NCBI RefSeq assembly: GCF_020480685.1
Contig: NZ_JAJAFU010000002.1
Location: forward strand, 1-64,000
Reading direction: 5' to 3'
Source of the DNA: Deferrivibrio essentukiensis
Lineage (GTDB): Bacteria > Chrysiogenota > Deferribacteres > Deferribacterales > Deferrivibrionaceae
Length of the DNA stretch: 64,000 nt
Shown: positions 1 through 5,570 of the stretch, in pieces
How the letters are laid out: every line of letters starts with the position of its first letter
Position numbering within the stretch: position 1 is the first letter of the stretch
Program-made: the position numbers and the translations under genes
The notes under the pieces: generated by a model
Databases searched by the model: none
What the model was told of the DNA's origin: nothing
What the model saw: only the letters and a program-made list of their open reading frames with translations

Positions 1-195
1 TTCCCAATCCATTTCTTCTGCCGGGTTATTTATCTTTTCAAGTACAGCATTATCTATTTTTGCCTTTTTTAAAGAATTAGCAACATACTGAGCAGGCAGA
101 TTAAACTTTTTTGAAATATATTCGGTAAGTTTTTCATTGGCAAATAGCGGTTGTGCAATAATAAAAATGGCAGTAAGACAGATAAAAAATCTCAT
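1..195 (-). CDS. Lytic murein transglycosylase, MltB-like (partial, N-terminus only)
   Basis: The first 65 codons of a gene that runs off the left edge. The product starts with a cleavable signal peptide (MRFFICLTAIFIIAQPLFA) and continues with a short helical segment and the motif VLEKINNPAEEMDW. The INNPAE..W pattern resembles the start of MltB-type soluble lytic transglycosylases, which cut the peptidoglycan glycan strand in the periplasm. The catalytic domain lies outside the window, so the family call rests on this short motif and the signal peptide. It follows the ORP-like operon on the same strand, 54 bp downstream of it. Confidence 0.55.
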   Translation of the reverse strand, partial: MRFFICLTAIFIIAQPLFANEKLTEYISKKFNLPAQYVANSLKKAKIDNAVLEKINNPAEEMDWE

Positions 196-249
196 AAAAT
201 CCCCTTACTGCCATTATAAGCTAATTTTAAATTATTTCAAATTAATAAT

Positions 250-600
250 TTAGTGGCAACTATCTCCGCCTGAGCAAAAAGCGTCAGATTTTTCCACCTT
301 TCCAGCAAGATAGGCATTAATAGCATCAATCGGGTTATTTTCTGTCACACCAGGGAAAACTTCAACATTTCTGGAATTCAAAATTTCTACCGCTTTATGC
401 CCTAACCCCTTGCAGAGAAGCACATTTACATTCATCGAAATAAGCCACATAGGAAAAGAGCCAAATTCATGTGCCGGGGCATCATAATAATTTACACCAG
501 TAATTTTACCCCCTTCTACTTCAGCTATCAAAAACATCTTGCTGTGCCCAAAATGGTCACTAACTAAATCTTTACTTAACAATGGTAATGCAATTTTCAT
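250..600 (-). CDS. NifX/NifB-type dinitrogenase iron-molybdenum cofactor domain protein
   Basis: A 116-residue protein of the NifX/NafY/MTH1175-like fold, which binds iron-sulfur or molybdenum-containing clusters. The family opening MKIALP, the DHFGHS segment (residues about 15-20) and the GLGHKAVEIL helix are present. The C-terminal tail FCSGGDSCH is rich in possible metal ligands. It is the last gene of a five-gene operon with a second NifX-like gene, two MinD-type ATPases and a DUF5320 protein, the set found in ORP (orange protein) loci of anaerobes such as Desulfovibrio. No nitrogenase genes are nearby, so a role in nitrogen fixation is not implied. The exact cluster it carries cannot be read from sequence. 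Confidence 0.8.
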   Translation of the reverse strand: MKIALPLLSKDLVSDHFGHSKMFLIAEVEGGKITGVNYYDAPAHEFGSFPMWLISMNVNVLLCKGLGHKAVEILNSRNVEVFPGVTENNPIDAINAYLAGKVEKSDAFCSGGDSCH

Positions 601-614
601 ATCAAACCCCTTAT

Positions 615-956
615 TTAATTTATTTGCTCTTCTAAAAGATTATTTTCATAATCATTCAAATTTTCGATTACACTCTTTTCAGGATTACCTCTGTATACTT
701 TAATCCCTTTAGTTTTAATAATATTAAAAGCTTTCGGCCCAACTGAGCCTGTTATTATTACATCCACGCCTTCATCTATGACATTTGCCACAGCCTGCAT
801 CCCTGCACCATGCTCAAAATTTTCACTACGGGTATTATCAATAAAATATGATTCTTTTGTATTAGTATCAAAGATATACCAATACAAAGCTCTACCAAAT
901 CTTGCATCCATTAATCCATTTTCATTTTTATCCATAGCCGTTACTAATATTTTCAT
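615..956 (-). CDS. Second NifX/NifB-type cofactor-binding domain protein
   Basis: A 113-residue protein of the same fold as its downstream neighbour. It shows DARFGRALYWYIFD near the N-terminus, the HGAGMQAVANVI helix and the DVIITGSVGPKAFNII segment typical of the family. It lacks the cysteine-rich tail of the downstream paralogue, so the two copies probably differ in cluster binding. The start codon overlaps the end of the upstream ATPase gene by 4 bp, showing translational coupling. In ORP loci one such protein carries the Mo-Cu cofactor; which of the two does so here is unknown. Confidence 0.78.
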   Translation of the reverse strand: MKILVTAMDKNENGLMDARFGRALYWYIFDTNTKESYFIDNTRSENFEHGAGMQAVANVIDEGVDVIITGSVGPKAFNIIKTKGIKVYRGNPEKSVIENLNDYENNLLEEQIN

Positions 957-1825
957 TCTACTCCCTCCATAATCCTTTTGTATAAACTTTCAAATATTTT
1001 TTTATATCCTTCTACATACTCAGGAAGATTAACCTTCTTTTTTAAATACTGAGGCACATCCTGAGAATAGTTTAAATATCCTACAATTTCTATCCCCTTG
1101 CTTTCAAACAAATTGACTAGTTTTTCATCAATATCATGATTTAACCCATATTTATTTATAAATCCCAATCTTTTTACTTTAAAATTTTGGGAAAGCTCAA
1201 TCAATCTTTCCATATCATGCAGTCCTGAAATACTTGATTCAGCTACTAAAAGTACTATGTCGCTTCCTGAAACAGCCGAAATAGCACTACATCCTATCCC
1301 CGGCGGCCCGTCCACAATTATTGTAGAAGCATTTTGCTCTTTGGCTAACTGTTTGGCAACCTTTTTAATATCAGCAACCAGTTTACCTGAATTTTCCTCT
1401 GCTGGATTTAGCAAGGCATGCACCATCTTAAAACCATATTTAGTCTTTGAAATATATTTTTTACCAGTAAGTTTGTCCGCAACAGAAATTGCATTTGTAG
1501 GGCATATAAATTGACACAGTCCACACCCTTCACAGGCAATATCATCAATTACATAGTCAAATTTTATAATTTCAATAGCTTCAAAACTGCATTCATGATA
1601 GCATCTTCCACACCTGATACAAAAATCTTGCTCTATCTTAAACTGTTTCCCAGAATAAAAATCTTTCTCTTCTACCGGCTCAGGCTCAAGCAATATTTTT
1701 AAATTAGGTGCATCTACATCCGCATCCACCAGCACATCATTTTTTTTCAAAAAATATGATAATCCTGCTGTAATTGTAGATTTTCCGGCTCCACCTTTTC
1801 CGCTGACTACAACTATCTCTTTCAA
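953..1825 (-). CDS. MinD/NBP35-type ATPase with inserted 2x[4Fe-4S] ferredoxin domain (ORP type)
   Basis: A 290-residue P-loop ATPase of the MinD/ParA/Mrp class. The deviant Walker A GKGGAGKST lies at residues 9-17 and DGPPG forms the switch II region. A bacterial ferredoxin domain is inserted after the first strands, with ligands C69, C72, C75, C79 and C98, C101, C104, C108. These ATPases are thought to assemble or deliver metal clusters. The start is TTG at 1825, overlapping the upstream paralogue's stop codon (TTGA). The eight cysteine positions are identical to those of the neighbouring paralogue, which points to an old tandem duplication. Confidence 0.85.
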   Translation of the reverse strand: MKEIVVVSGKGGAGKSTITAGLSYFLKKNDVLVDADVDAPNLKILLEPEPVEEKDFYSGKQFKIEQDFCIRCGRCYHECSFEAIEIIKFDYVIDDIACEGCGLCQFICPTNAISVADKLTGKKYISKTKYGFKMVHALLNPAEENSGKLVADIKKVAKQLAKEQNASTIIVDGPPGIGCSAISAVSGSDIVLLVAESSISGLHDMERLIELSQNFKVKRLGFINKYGLNHDIDEKLVNLFESKGIEIVGYLNYSQDVPQYLKKKVNLPEYVEGYKKIFESLYKRIMEGVE

Positions 1826-2658
1826 CGTAATCCCTCTAACAATGTATTGTAGATGCTATCAAAATCTATCGACACACCCATATTATGACCACCTGAATAG
1901 CTTCTTGCCAGATTCATATCGTATGGAATTTTGCCCAATATCTTTATATTATTTTTAGCGACAAAATCCAAATACTCTGCACCATCAATAAATTTATTTA
2001 TTATAAGGTAATAATCCTTACCTATCTCTTTTAACATATCATTTAAAACGACAAAGTCGCTAAATCCAAAAGGCGTATCCTCCGCGACTACGACTATTTT
2101 ATCAGCTCCTTTTGAAGTCTCAATGACGGGGCAAGATGTCCCGGGGGGTGAATCCATAAGTATGATATCGTAATTATCTTTAATATTTGAAGATTTACAC
2201 ATGACCTGTTTTATCAAGGCTGTTGTCAAAGATTCACCTATATTTAGTCTGCCTTCCAACAAATGTGGCACTTTATCAACTGATTGACCAATTTTGCCTA
2301 TCACCCTTTTGTCACCTTCAATGGCAGAATACTTGCAAACATATTCACAAAGCTTGCAAGAATGGCACAATTCAGGCAAAACGATCCAAAAATCCTTTGC
2401 TACCACCAATGCTTTGAACAAACATTTTTCCGCACATTCTTTACAGTAGGTACAATTTTCTTTGATATGCTTTGGAACATAGGTATAGATATTATCATAT
2501 TCCAACTTTTTATTTAGAAATAGATTTATATTTGGCTCTTCAACATCCAAATCATTGATGAGGACATTTACCCCCTTATTAATCAAATAATTTGCAAATA
2601 AAACGGTAAAGGTGGTCTTACCTGCGCCGCCTTTACCGCTTACTATAGAAATCTTCAT
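1822..2658 (-). CDS. MinD/NBP35-type ATPase with inserted ferredoxin domain, paralogue 2
   Basis: A 278-residue paralogue of the downstream ATPase. Walker A GKGGAGKTT sits at residues 8-16, DSPPGTSCPV marks switch II, and the ferredoxin ligands are C69, C72, C75, C79, C98, C101, C104 and C108. The two ATPases probably act as a heterodimer, as MinD-like proteins dimerise, supporting cluster assembly on the NifX-like proteins. The gene lies 9 bp after the DUF5320 gene and overlaps the next gene by 4 bp. Confidence 0.85.
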   Translation of the reverse strand: MKISIVSGKGGAGKTTFTVLFANYLINKGVNVLINDLDVEEPNINLFLNKKLEYDNIYTYVPKHIKENCTYCKECAEKCLFKALVVAKDFWIVLPELCHSCKLCEYVCKYSAIEGDKRVIGKIGQSVDKVPHLLEGRLNIGESLTTALIKQVMCKSSNIKDNYDIILMDSPPGTSCPVIETSKGADKIVVVAEDTPFGFSDFVVLNDMLKEIGKDYYLIINKFIDGAEYLDFVAKNNIKILGKIPYDMNLARSYSGGHNMGVSIDFDSIYNTLLEGLR

Positions 2659-2667
2659 CTTTTTACC

Positions 2668-2862
2668 TTAGTCTTGCCTGCACCGGCCTCTGCCACGACC
2701 TTTGCCTTCATGGCCACAGCTACCATTATGCAGATGTAGCCTTCTTCTTGGTCTATCATGATTGCCAATTGCACTGTCTATATGGTTTCCACTGCATCTG
2801 CCTAACCCTCTACCTGTTTTTGGGCCTTCAGCATTTGGTCCTCTTCTGTCAAATCCCGGCAT
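2668..2862 (-). CDS. DUF5320 family small Gly/Arg/His-rich protein
   Basis: A 64-residue basic protein beginning MPGFDRRGPNAEGPKTGRG, the hallmark of DUF5320 proteins found next to NifX-like and MinD-like genes in anaerobes. The rest is rich in Gly, Arg and His with three cysteines, which suggests a mostly unfolded metal-binding or scaffolding peptide; its function is unknown. It is the first gene of the operon and has a strong ribosome binding site (AGGAGG) just before the ATG. Confidence 0.75.
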   Translation of the reverse strand: MPGFDRRGPNAEGPKTGRGLGRCSGNHIDSAIGNHDRPRRRLHLHNGSCGHEGKGRGRGRCRQD

Positions 2863-2877
2863 AATTACCTCCTTTTT

Positions 2878-2920
2878 TAATATATATTCATTAACTTATG
2901 AATATATATTAAAATGTCAA
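2878..2920 (-). promoter_or_regulatory. Promoter/operator region of the ORP-like operon: perfect 14-bp inverted repeat
   Basis: The arms at 2878-2891 and 2898-2911 are exact reverse complements (TAATATATATTCAT / ATGAATATATATTA) with a 6-bp spacer. On the minus strand a TTGACA -35 box (2920-2915) directly abuts the outer arm, so the dyad covers the spacer and -10 region. The -10 itself is weak (TAAGTT at 16 bp). A bound repressor here would block RNA polymerase. A dyad of this kind fits ArsR-type winged-helix regulators, which is inference. Confidence 0.6.
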
Positions 2921-3029
2921 GGATTATTTTTAAATATTTTTGATAGAGATATTTATTTATATTTTTAATTATAAAGTAAATAACTGTAAGACTTTAAATA
3001 TATCCCATTAAAGCGGAACCCCAAAAAAA

Positions 3030-3048
3030 GATAATGATAATTATTCCC
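3030..3048. promoter_or_regulatory. Fur-box-like sequence
   Basis: GATAATGATAATTATTCCC matches the 19-bp classical Fur box at 16 positions, including the first twelve. It lies about 170 bp upstream of the ORP-like operon and downstream of the broken toxin gene, with no iron-uptake gene beside it. It may be a relic or chance in AT-rich DNA. The rest of the 2921-3119 gap shows no gene. Confidence 0.3.
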
Positions 3049-3119
3049 CCTTAAGTGAGAAATTTGAACATTTAACATCACTAAATAGTGCAGTATAGTT
3101 TGATTTCAATGGTGGTGTT

Positions 3120-3458
3120 TTATGCTCCAATTATTTCGTTAAGTCCTTCAATAACTAACTCTAGGTCCTTATCTGTTGCTTTACTATTTTTTTTACCAAT
3201 TCGTTCTACTGACAAATTCCTAATCTGGCTTATTTTTACCCATGAGCGTTTAGGCAATTCACCACTTTACAACTCCAGCGTCAACGGATAATCAGCTTGC
3301 TGAGGCTGGCTTGTAAGTGCCACAGCTATTACAGTACCTGATTTTTCATTAAAAATATCATGGCTCAAAATCAAAACTGGACTTAACCCTGCCTGTTAAT
3401 GCCCCTTTACCGGATTTAAATCTGCCCAGCAGATATCACCTCTTAATATTCTGGCCAT
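3120..3458 (-). pseudogene. MazF/PemK-type endoribonuclease toxin, broken by two nonsense codons
   Basis: Reading the minus strand from ATG at 3458 gives a 112-codon MazF/PemK-like frame: MARILRGDICWADLNPVKGH, then a TAA at codon 21 (3398-3396), then QAGLSPVLILSHDIF and AVALTSQPQQ, a second TAA at codon 64 (3269-3267), then SGELPKRSWVKISQIRNLS and a natural end at 3120. Both stops fit single substitutions of Glu and Lys codons; no frameshift is needed. The RGDIxWxDLxP and SWVKxxQIR blocks are family hallmarks (mRNA interferase). The start overlaps the upstream antitoxin by 16 bp, as in intact mazEF pairs. The toxin should be inactive. Confidence 0.8.
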
Positions 3459-3658
3459 TCAGTTAAATCCTCAGAAATCCCTTCTTCAGCAGTCATCTTT
3501 TCAAATGATGCATCAAGTTTGGAACAAGCTTCAGCCAATCTTACTTTCTTTAATCTTTGCAATTTATCTTTTACTGCTTCCTGAATTGCCTGACTTCGGT
3601 TCATAAATTTGTGTGCTTTAATCAATAAATATATTTCTTCAATAAGTTCAACACCCAA
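3443..3658 (-). CDS. Ribbon-helix-helix antitoxin of a MazEF-type pair (N-terminus uncertain)
   Basis: A 71-residue frame with the helix-helix pattern of CopG/RHH antitoxins (VELIEEIYLLIKAHKFMNRSQAIQEAVKDKL) and an acidic tail ending DLTEWPEY that would bind and block MazF. The expected N-terminal beta-strand (DRITLGVE) reads through in this frame to about 3675, but no ATG occurs in frame; an ATG at about 3696 is in another frame. The start used here is TTG, so the true 5' end is either a weak start or a small frameshift. With its toxin dead, the gene is probably decaying. Confidence 0.55.
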   Translation of the reverse strand: MGVELIEEIYLLIKAHKFMNRSQAIQEAVKDKLQRLKKVRLAEACSKLDASFEKMTAEEGISEDLTEWPEY

Positions 3659-3846
3659 GGTGATTCTATCTTTGCCTTACCTATATTCCACCTCATGGTA
3701 ATACTATTTATCATACCTAAATATACTTCAAGAGCTTACAAAGCAAATTAAATAATCATTCCCTGTAAAAGTTTATAAGGAGTAAAAGAGACTTAAGTTT
3801 AACTGGGGTATTTTAAGGGCCATAACGTGGGGATTTTTAATTGACT

Positions 3847-4116
3847 TTAACAGTAGGTTTTTCGGTCTGGTGAAATTTGAGGAGAGTTCCTACGCTCTTC
3901 TAAATACAATTCATCTATTTCTTCGAGCCATACCAGAACATTCCAAAGATCTTTTTCAATTAGCGCGTACCCCGCTAACTGTTGTGAAATTTTATCTTTT
4001 AGCTCTATTCGAGGAGCTCTTTTTCTTTTATGGAAGTACTTTGTGATCCTCTTAATCTGATTCGGATCAAGAATCTCATGCACTTCCCATCCGTCTTCTT
4101 GTTTAACTTTTCGCAT
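3847..4116 (-). CDS. Hypothetical protein of a probable integron gene cassette
   Basis: An 89-residue charged protein with no family I recognise. The start chosen is ATG at 4116, preceded by GAGAG at good spacing; an upstream start at 4146 would lie inside the attC site and is rejected. The sequence begins MRKVKQEDGWEVHEIL, has a basic middle (KYFHKRKRAPRIELK) and a predicted helix DLWNVLVWLEEIDELYLEE. It starts 15 bp after the attC of the QacE-like cassette, exactly where a next cassette would begin. No attC could be recognised after its stop, so its far end has decayed or been cut. Confidence 0.55.
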   Translation of the reverse strand: MRKVKQEDGWEVHEILDPNQIKRITKYFHKRKRAPRIELKDKISQQLAGYALIEKDLWNVLVWLEEIDELYLEERRNSPQISPDRKTYC

Positions 4117-4130
4117 AATTCTCTCAGGGA

Positions 4131-4242
4131 AGCTAACGCCTTGCACAGCGGAAACCGTAGTGTAGTGGCTTTGTGCAACAATGAGCGAAGCGAATACAAA
4201 GCCGCGGAGCGGAGGTTTTCCGACTGGTGCAACTTGTTAGAT
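4131..4242 (-). other. attC recombination site of the QacE-like cassette
   Basis: On the gene strand this 112-bp element runs from R'' ATCTAAC (4242-4236) to R' GTTAGCT (4137-4131). Between them are nested complementary arms: AACAAGTTGCAC with GTGCAAGGCGTT, CGGAAAACC with GGTTTCCG, and GGCTTTGT with ACAAAGCC. This is the imperfect long palindrome that integron integrases recognise as a folded single strand. It begins 10 bp after the efflux-gene stop codon, the normal cassette layout. Its base composition is visibly richer in G+C than the flanks. Confidence 0.85.
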
Positions 4243-4252
4243 GCATACTGGA

Positions 4253-4585
4253 CTAATGTGCACTGGTTTTTGAAAGCAAGTTGAGAACAACAACGCCACC
4301 AACGATTAAACCCATGCCAACATACCCCCAAAGGTCAAGTTTTTGCCCGTGCATGAACCATGCGACTAGAGTTACTAAAACTATGCCAAGCCCTGACCAA
4401 ATTGCATATGCAATACCAACAGGGATTGATTTCAGAGTAAGTGAAAGTAAATAGAAAGCAGCGCCATAGCCAATAATAACAAGCAGCGATGGGGCGATTT
4501 TAGTAAAACCTTCACTAGACTTAAGACTAGATGTTGCAATTACTTCACAAATAATAGCAGCGGATAAGAATAACCAGTTTTTCAC
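4253..4585 (-). CDS. QacE/EmrE-type small multidrug resistance transporter (integron cassette)
   Basis: A 110-residue, four-helix membrane protein of the SMR family that exports cationic compounds in exchange for protons. The start is GTG at 4585 behind GGAGAAAACT; this gives the canonical 110-residue length and places all key residues in EmrE register: Glu14, Tyr40, Tyr60 and Trp63. The stretches [31 protein letters not shown] and the ending NLLSKTSAH closely follow QacE/QacF-type proteins, which usually travel as integron cassettes. It sits between two attC sites. An upstream TTG would include the ribosome binding site in the coding region and is rejected. Confidence 0.9.
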   Translation of the reverse strand: MKNWLFLSAAIICEVIATSSLKSSEGFTKIAPSLLVIIGYGAAFYLLSLTLKSIPVGIAYAIWSGLGIVLVTLVAWFMHGQKLDLWGYVGMGLIVGGVVVLNLLSKTSAH

Positions 4586-4680
4586 AGTTTTCTCCAATGT
4601 ATATATTTTTCGAAAGATTAAACTAATCCTTTAAAAATGAGCAGTCTTGTTCTTTTGAAGAGGCTGTGAGCACATGGGGC

Positions 4681-4768
4681 ATCTAACGCCGCAAATCACC
4701 GGCGGCAAAAAGCAGAGCGAGGAACGAGCAGCGCTTTTTGGCGTCCGAGTGAATTTGCCTTGTTAGAC
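4681..4768 (-). other. attC recombination site of the DUF2059 cassette
   Basis: On the gene strand this 88-bp element runs from R'' GTCTAAC (4768-4762) to R' GTTAGAT (4687-4681). Inner arms pair as GGCAAATTCACTCGG with CCGGTGATTTGC, including the typical extra unpaired base, and as AAAAAGC with GCTTTTT. It starts 8 bp after the DUF2059 stop codon. The bases after R' begin the next cassette, whose efflux gene starts about 95 bp further on. Confidence 0.88.
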
Positions 4769-4775
4769 GACATTT

Positions 4776-5228
4776 CTATTGTTTGCTCAGACGTTCAATA
4801 TCTGCCTTGATTTCCATTTGTGCCCTGCCCATTTCTTGCTGTATGACGGGCATTACATCACCCATGTAAGCACCAAATTTTTTCATAGCGGACCGACCCT
4901 CATTTGAGCCATAGAAATCCGCTAAGGCATTTAACTCATCTACGGTAAAGTGCTTTGCCATACTTGCCAAAGCGGCACGCTCTAAAATCTCTACCCGGAT
5001 ATGCTTATTCATTAAGGAAACGTAAGCCCCTCTCACTTTTTCCGGAAGATTCTTTGCCGTCTCAACAATTGTATCTCGCATCATGTCCTTCATTGATGCA
5101 ACCTGTAGGTATCTTTCCGCAGCAGCTAAGCGGTTCCCATATGTATCTGGCAGATCTCCAGCTATGACTACACATGGTAACAGGGCCATCATGCCAAGTA
5201 GGAATAATGTGGTGATATTTTTTCTCAT
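4776..5228 (-). CDS. DUF2059 domain secreted protein (first integron cassette)
   Basis: A 150-residue protein with a signal peptide (residues about 1-23, ending VVIAG) and an all-helical mature region carrying the DUF2059 signature FTVDELNALADFYGSNEGRS. Members are periplasmic proteins of unknown role and occur often as cassettes in chromosomal integrons. It is the cassette nearest attI, so the cassette promoter would drive it most strongly. AGGAAGAGC precedes the ATG. Its composition and codon choice are less AT-rich than those of the neighbouring chromosomal genes. Confidence 0.8.
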   Translation of the reverse strand: MRKNITTLFLLGMMALLPCVVIAGDLPDTYGNRLAAAERYLQVASMKDMMRDTIVETAKNLPEKVRGAYVSLMNKHIRVEILERAALASMAKHFTVDELNALADFYGSNEGRSAMKKFGAYMGDVMPVIQQEMGRAQMEIKADIERLSKQ

Positions 5229-5248
5229 TGCTCTTCCTGCCTTTCGTC

Positions 5249-5255
5249 GTCTAAC
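5249..5255 (-). other. attI-type insertion junction (R' core site)
   Basis: On the cassette strand the core GTTAGAC matches GTTRRRY and marks the crossover point (after the G) where the first cassette joins the platform. The first cassette gene starts 20 bp later. The AT-rich DNA on the other side, 5256-5411, is the platform side and holds the cassette promoter and the integrase promoter. Confidence 0.75.
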
Positions 5256-5272
5256 TATTTATTTATCTACAA

Positions 5273-5301
5273 ATATTAATCTATTGCGAAATAAATGTCA
5301 A
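5273..5301 (-). promoter_or_regulatory. Pc-like cassette promoter, TTGACA-N17-TAATAT
   Basis: The minus strand carries TTGACA (5301-5296), a 17-bp spacer and TAATAT (5278-5273), a near-perfect housekeeping promoter. Transcription would begin about 12 bp before the attI junction and read straight into the cassettes. This is the place and direction expected of an integron Pc promoter. Confidence 0.8.
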
Positions 5302-5336
5302 CATTATTCCAAAAATATGCAATAAATAGACTCATT

Positions 5337-5366
5337 TTGTGATTAAATATTGTATTTATGTATAAT
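5337..5366 (+). promoter_or_regulatory. Integrase promoter, TTGTGA-N18-TATAAT
   Basis: The plus strand has TTGTGA (5337-5342), an 18-bp spacer and a perfect TATAAT (5361-5366), about 45 bp upstream of the integrase ATG. It diverges from the cassette promoter. No LexA-type CTGT-N8-ACAG site overlaps it. Confidence 0.6.
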
Positions 5367-5411
5367 ACAGTATATATTTGTGATATTATTACATACAAAA
5401 AAAGGTTATAT

Positions 5412-5540
5412 ATGAAAAAAGATAAAAAATTATTAGATATTGTTAGGGATAAAATCAGACTCAAACAATACAGCTACCAAACTGAAAAATCATACATTGG
5501 GGGGATAAAAAAATACATTTTATTCCATAACAAAAGTTAA
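5412..5540 (+). pseudogene. intI: Integron integrase intI, truncated to 42 codons
   Basis: ATG at 5412 opens a frame whose product, from LLDIVRDKIRLKQYSYQTEK through SYIGGIKKYILFHNK, matches the N-terminal SAM-like (core-binding) domain of integron tyrosine integrases, which typically read RxRxxHYSxRTExxYxxWIxxFIxFH. The frame ends at 5540 and the next bases belong to a hairpin and the NADH oxidase 3' end. About 280 residues, including the R-H-R-Y catalytic set, are absent, so this is a 3' deletion rather than a point mutation. No in situ recombination is possible without an integrase supplied from elsewhere. Confidence 0.85.
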
Positions 5541-5568
5541 ATTACCCCCGAGTGGCCCCGGGGATAAT
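5541..5568. terminator. Hairpin between truncated intI and the NADH oxidase gene
   Basis: ATTACCCC (5541-5548) and GGGGATAAT (5560-5568) pair around a G+C-rich loop. It lies 2 bp after the oxidase stop codon on the minus strand. The trailing U-run is weak, so it may end oxidase transcription or simply protect the 3' end. Confidence 0.45.
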
Positions 5569-5570
5569 AT

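Noticed and set aside
250-956. A nitrogenase cofactor role for the NifX-like genes
   Set aside because: No nif genes are nearby, and the partners are ORP-type ATPases and a DUF5320 protein.
3088-3291. 67-codon plus-strand ORF opposite the toxin gene
   Set aside because: The opposite strand carries a clear MazF-type sequence, so this frame is its shadow.
4005-4331. A 108-codon minus-strand ORF through the attC of the efflux cassette
   Set aside because: It reads through the attC palindrome and overlaps two better-supported genes; such ORFs arise from attC composition.
5350-5385. Possible LexA box in the integrase promoter
   Set aside because: An ACAG half-site is present, but no CTGT lies 8 bp from it on either side.
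5276-5464. 62-codon minus-strand ORF in the integron platform
   Set aside because: It covers both promoters and the start of intI and is only low-complexity hydrophobic sequence.
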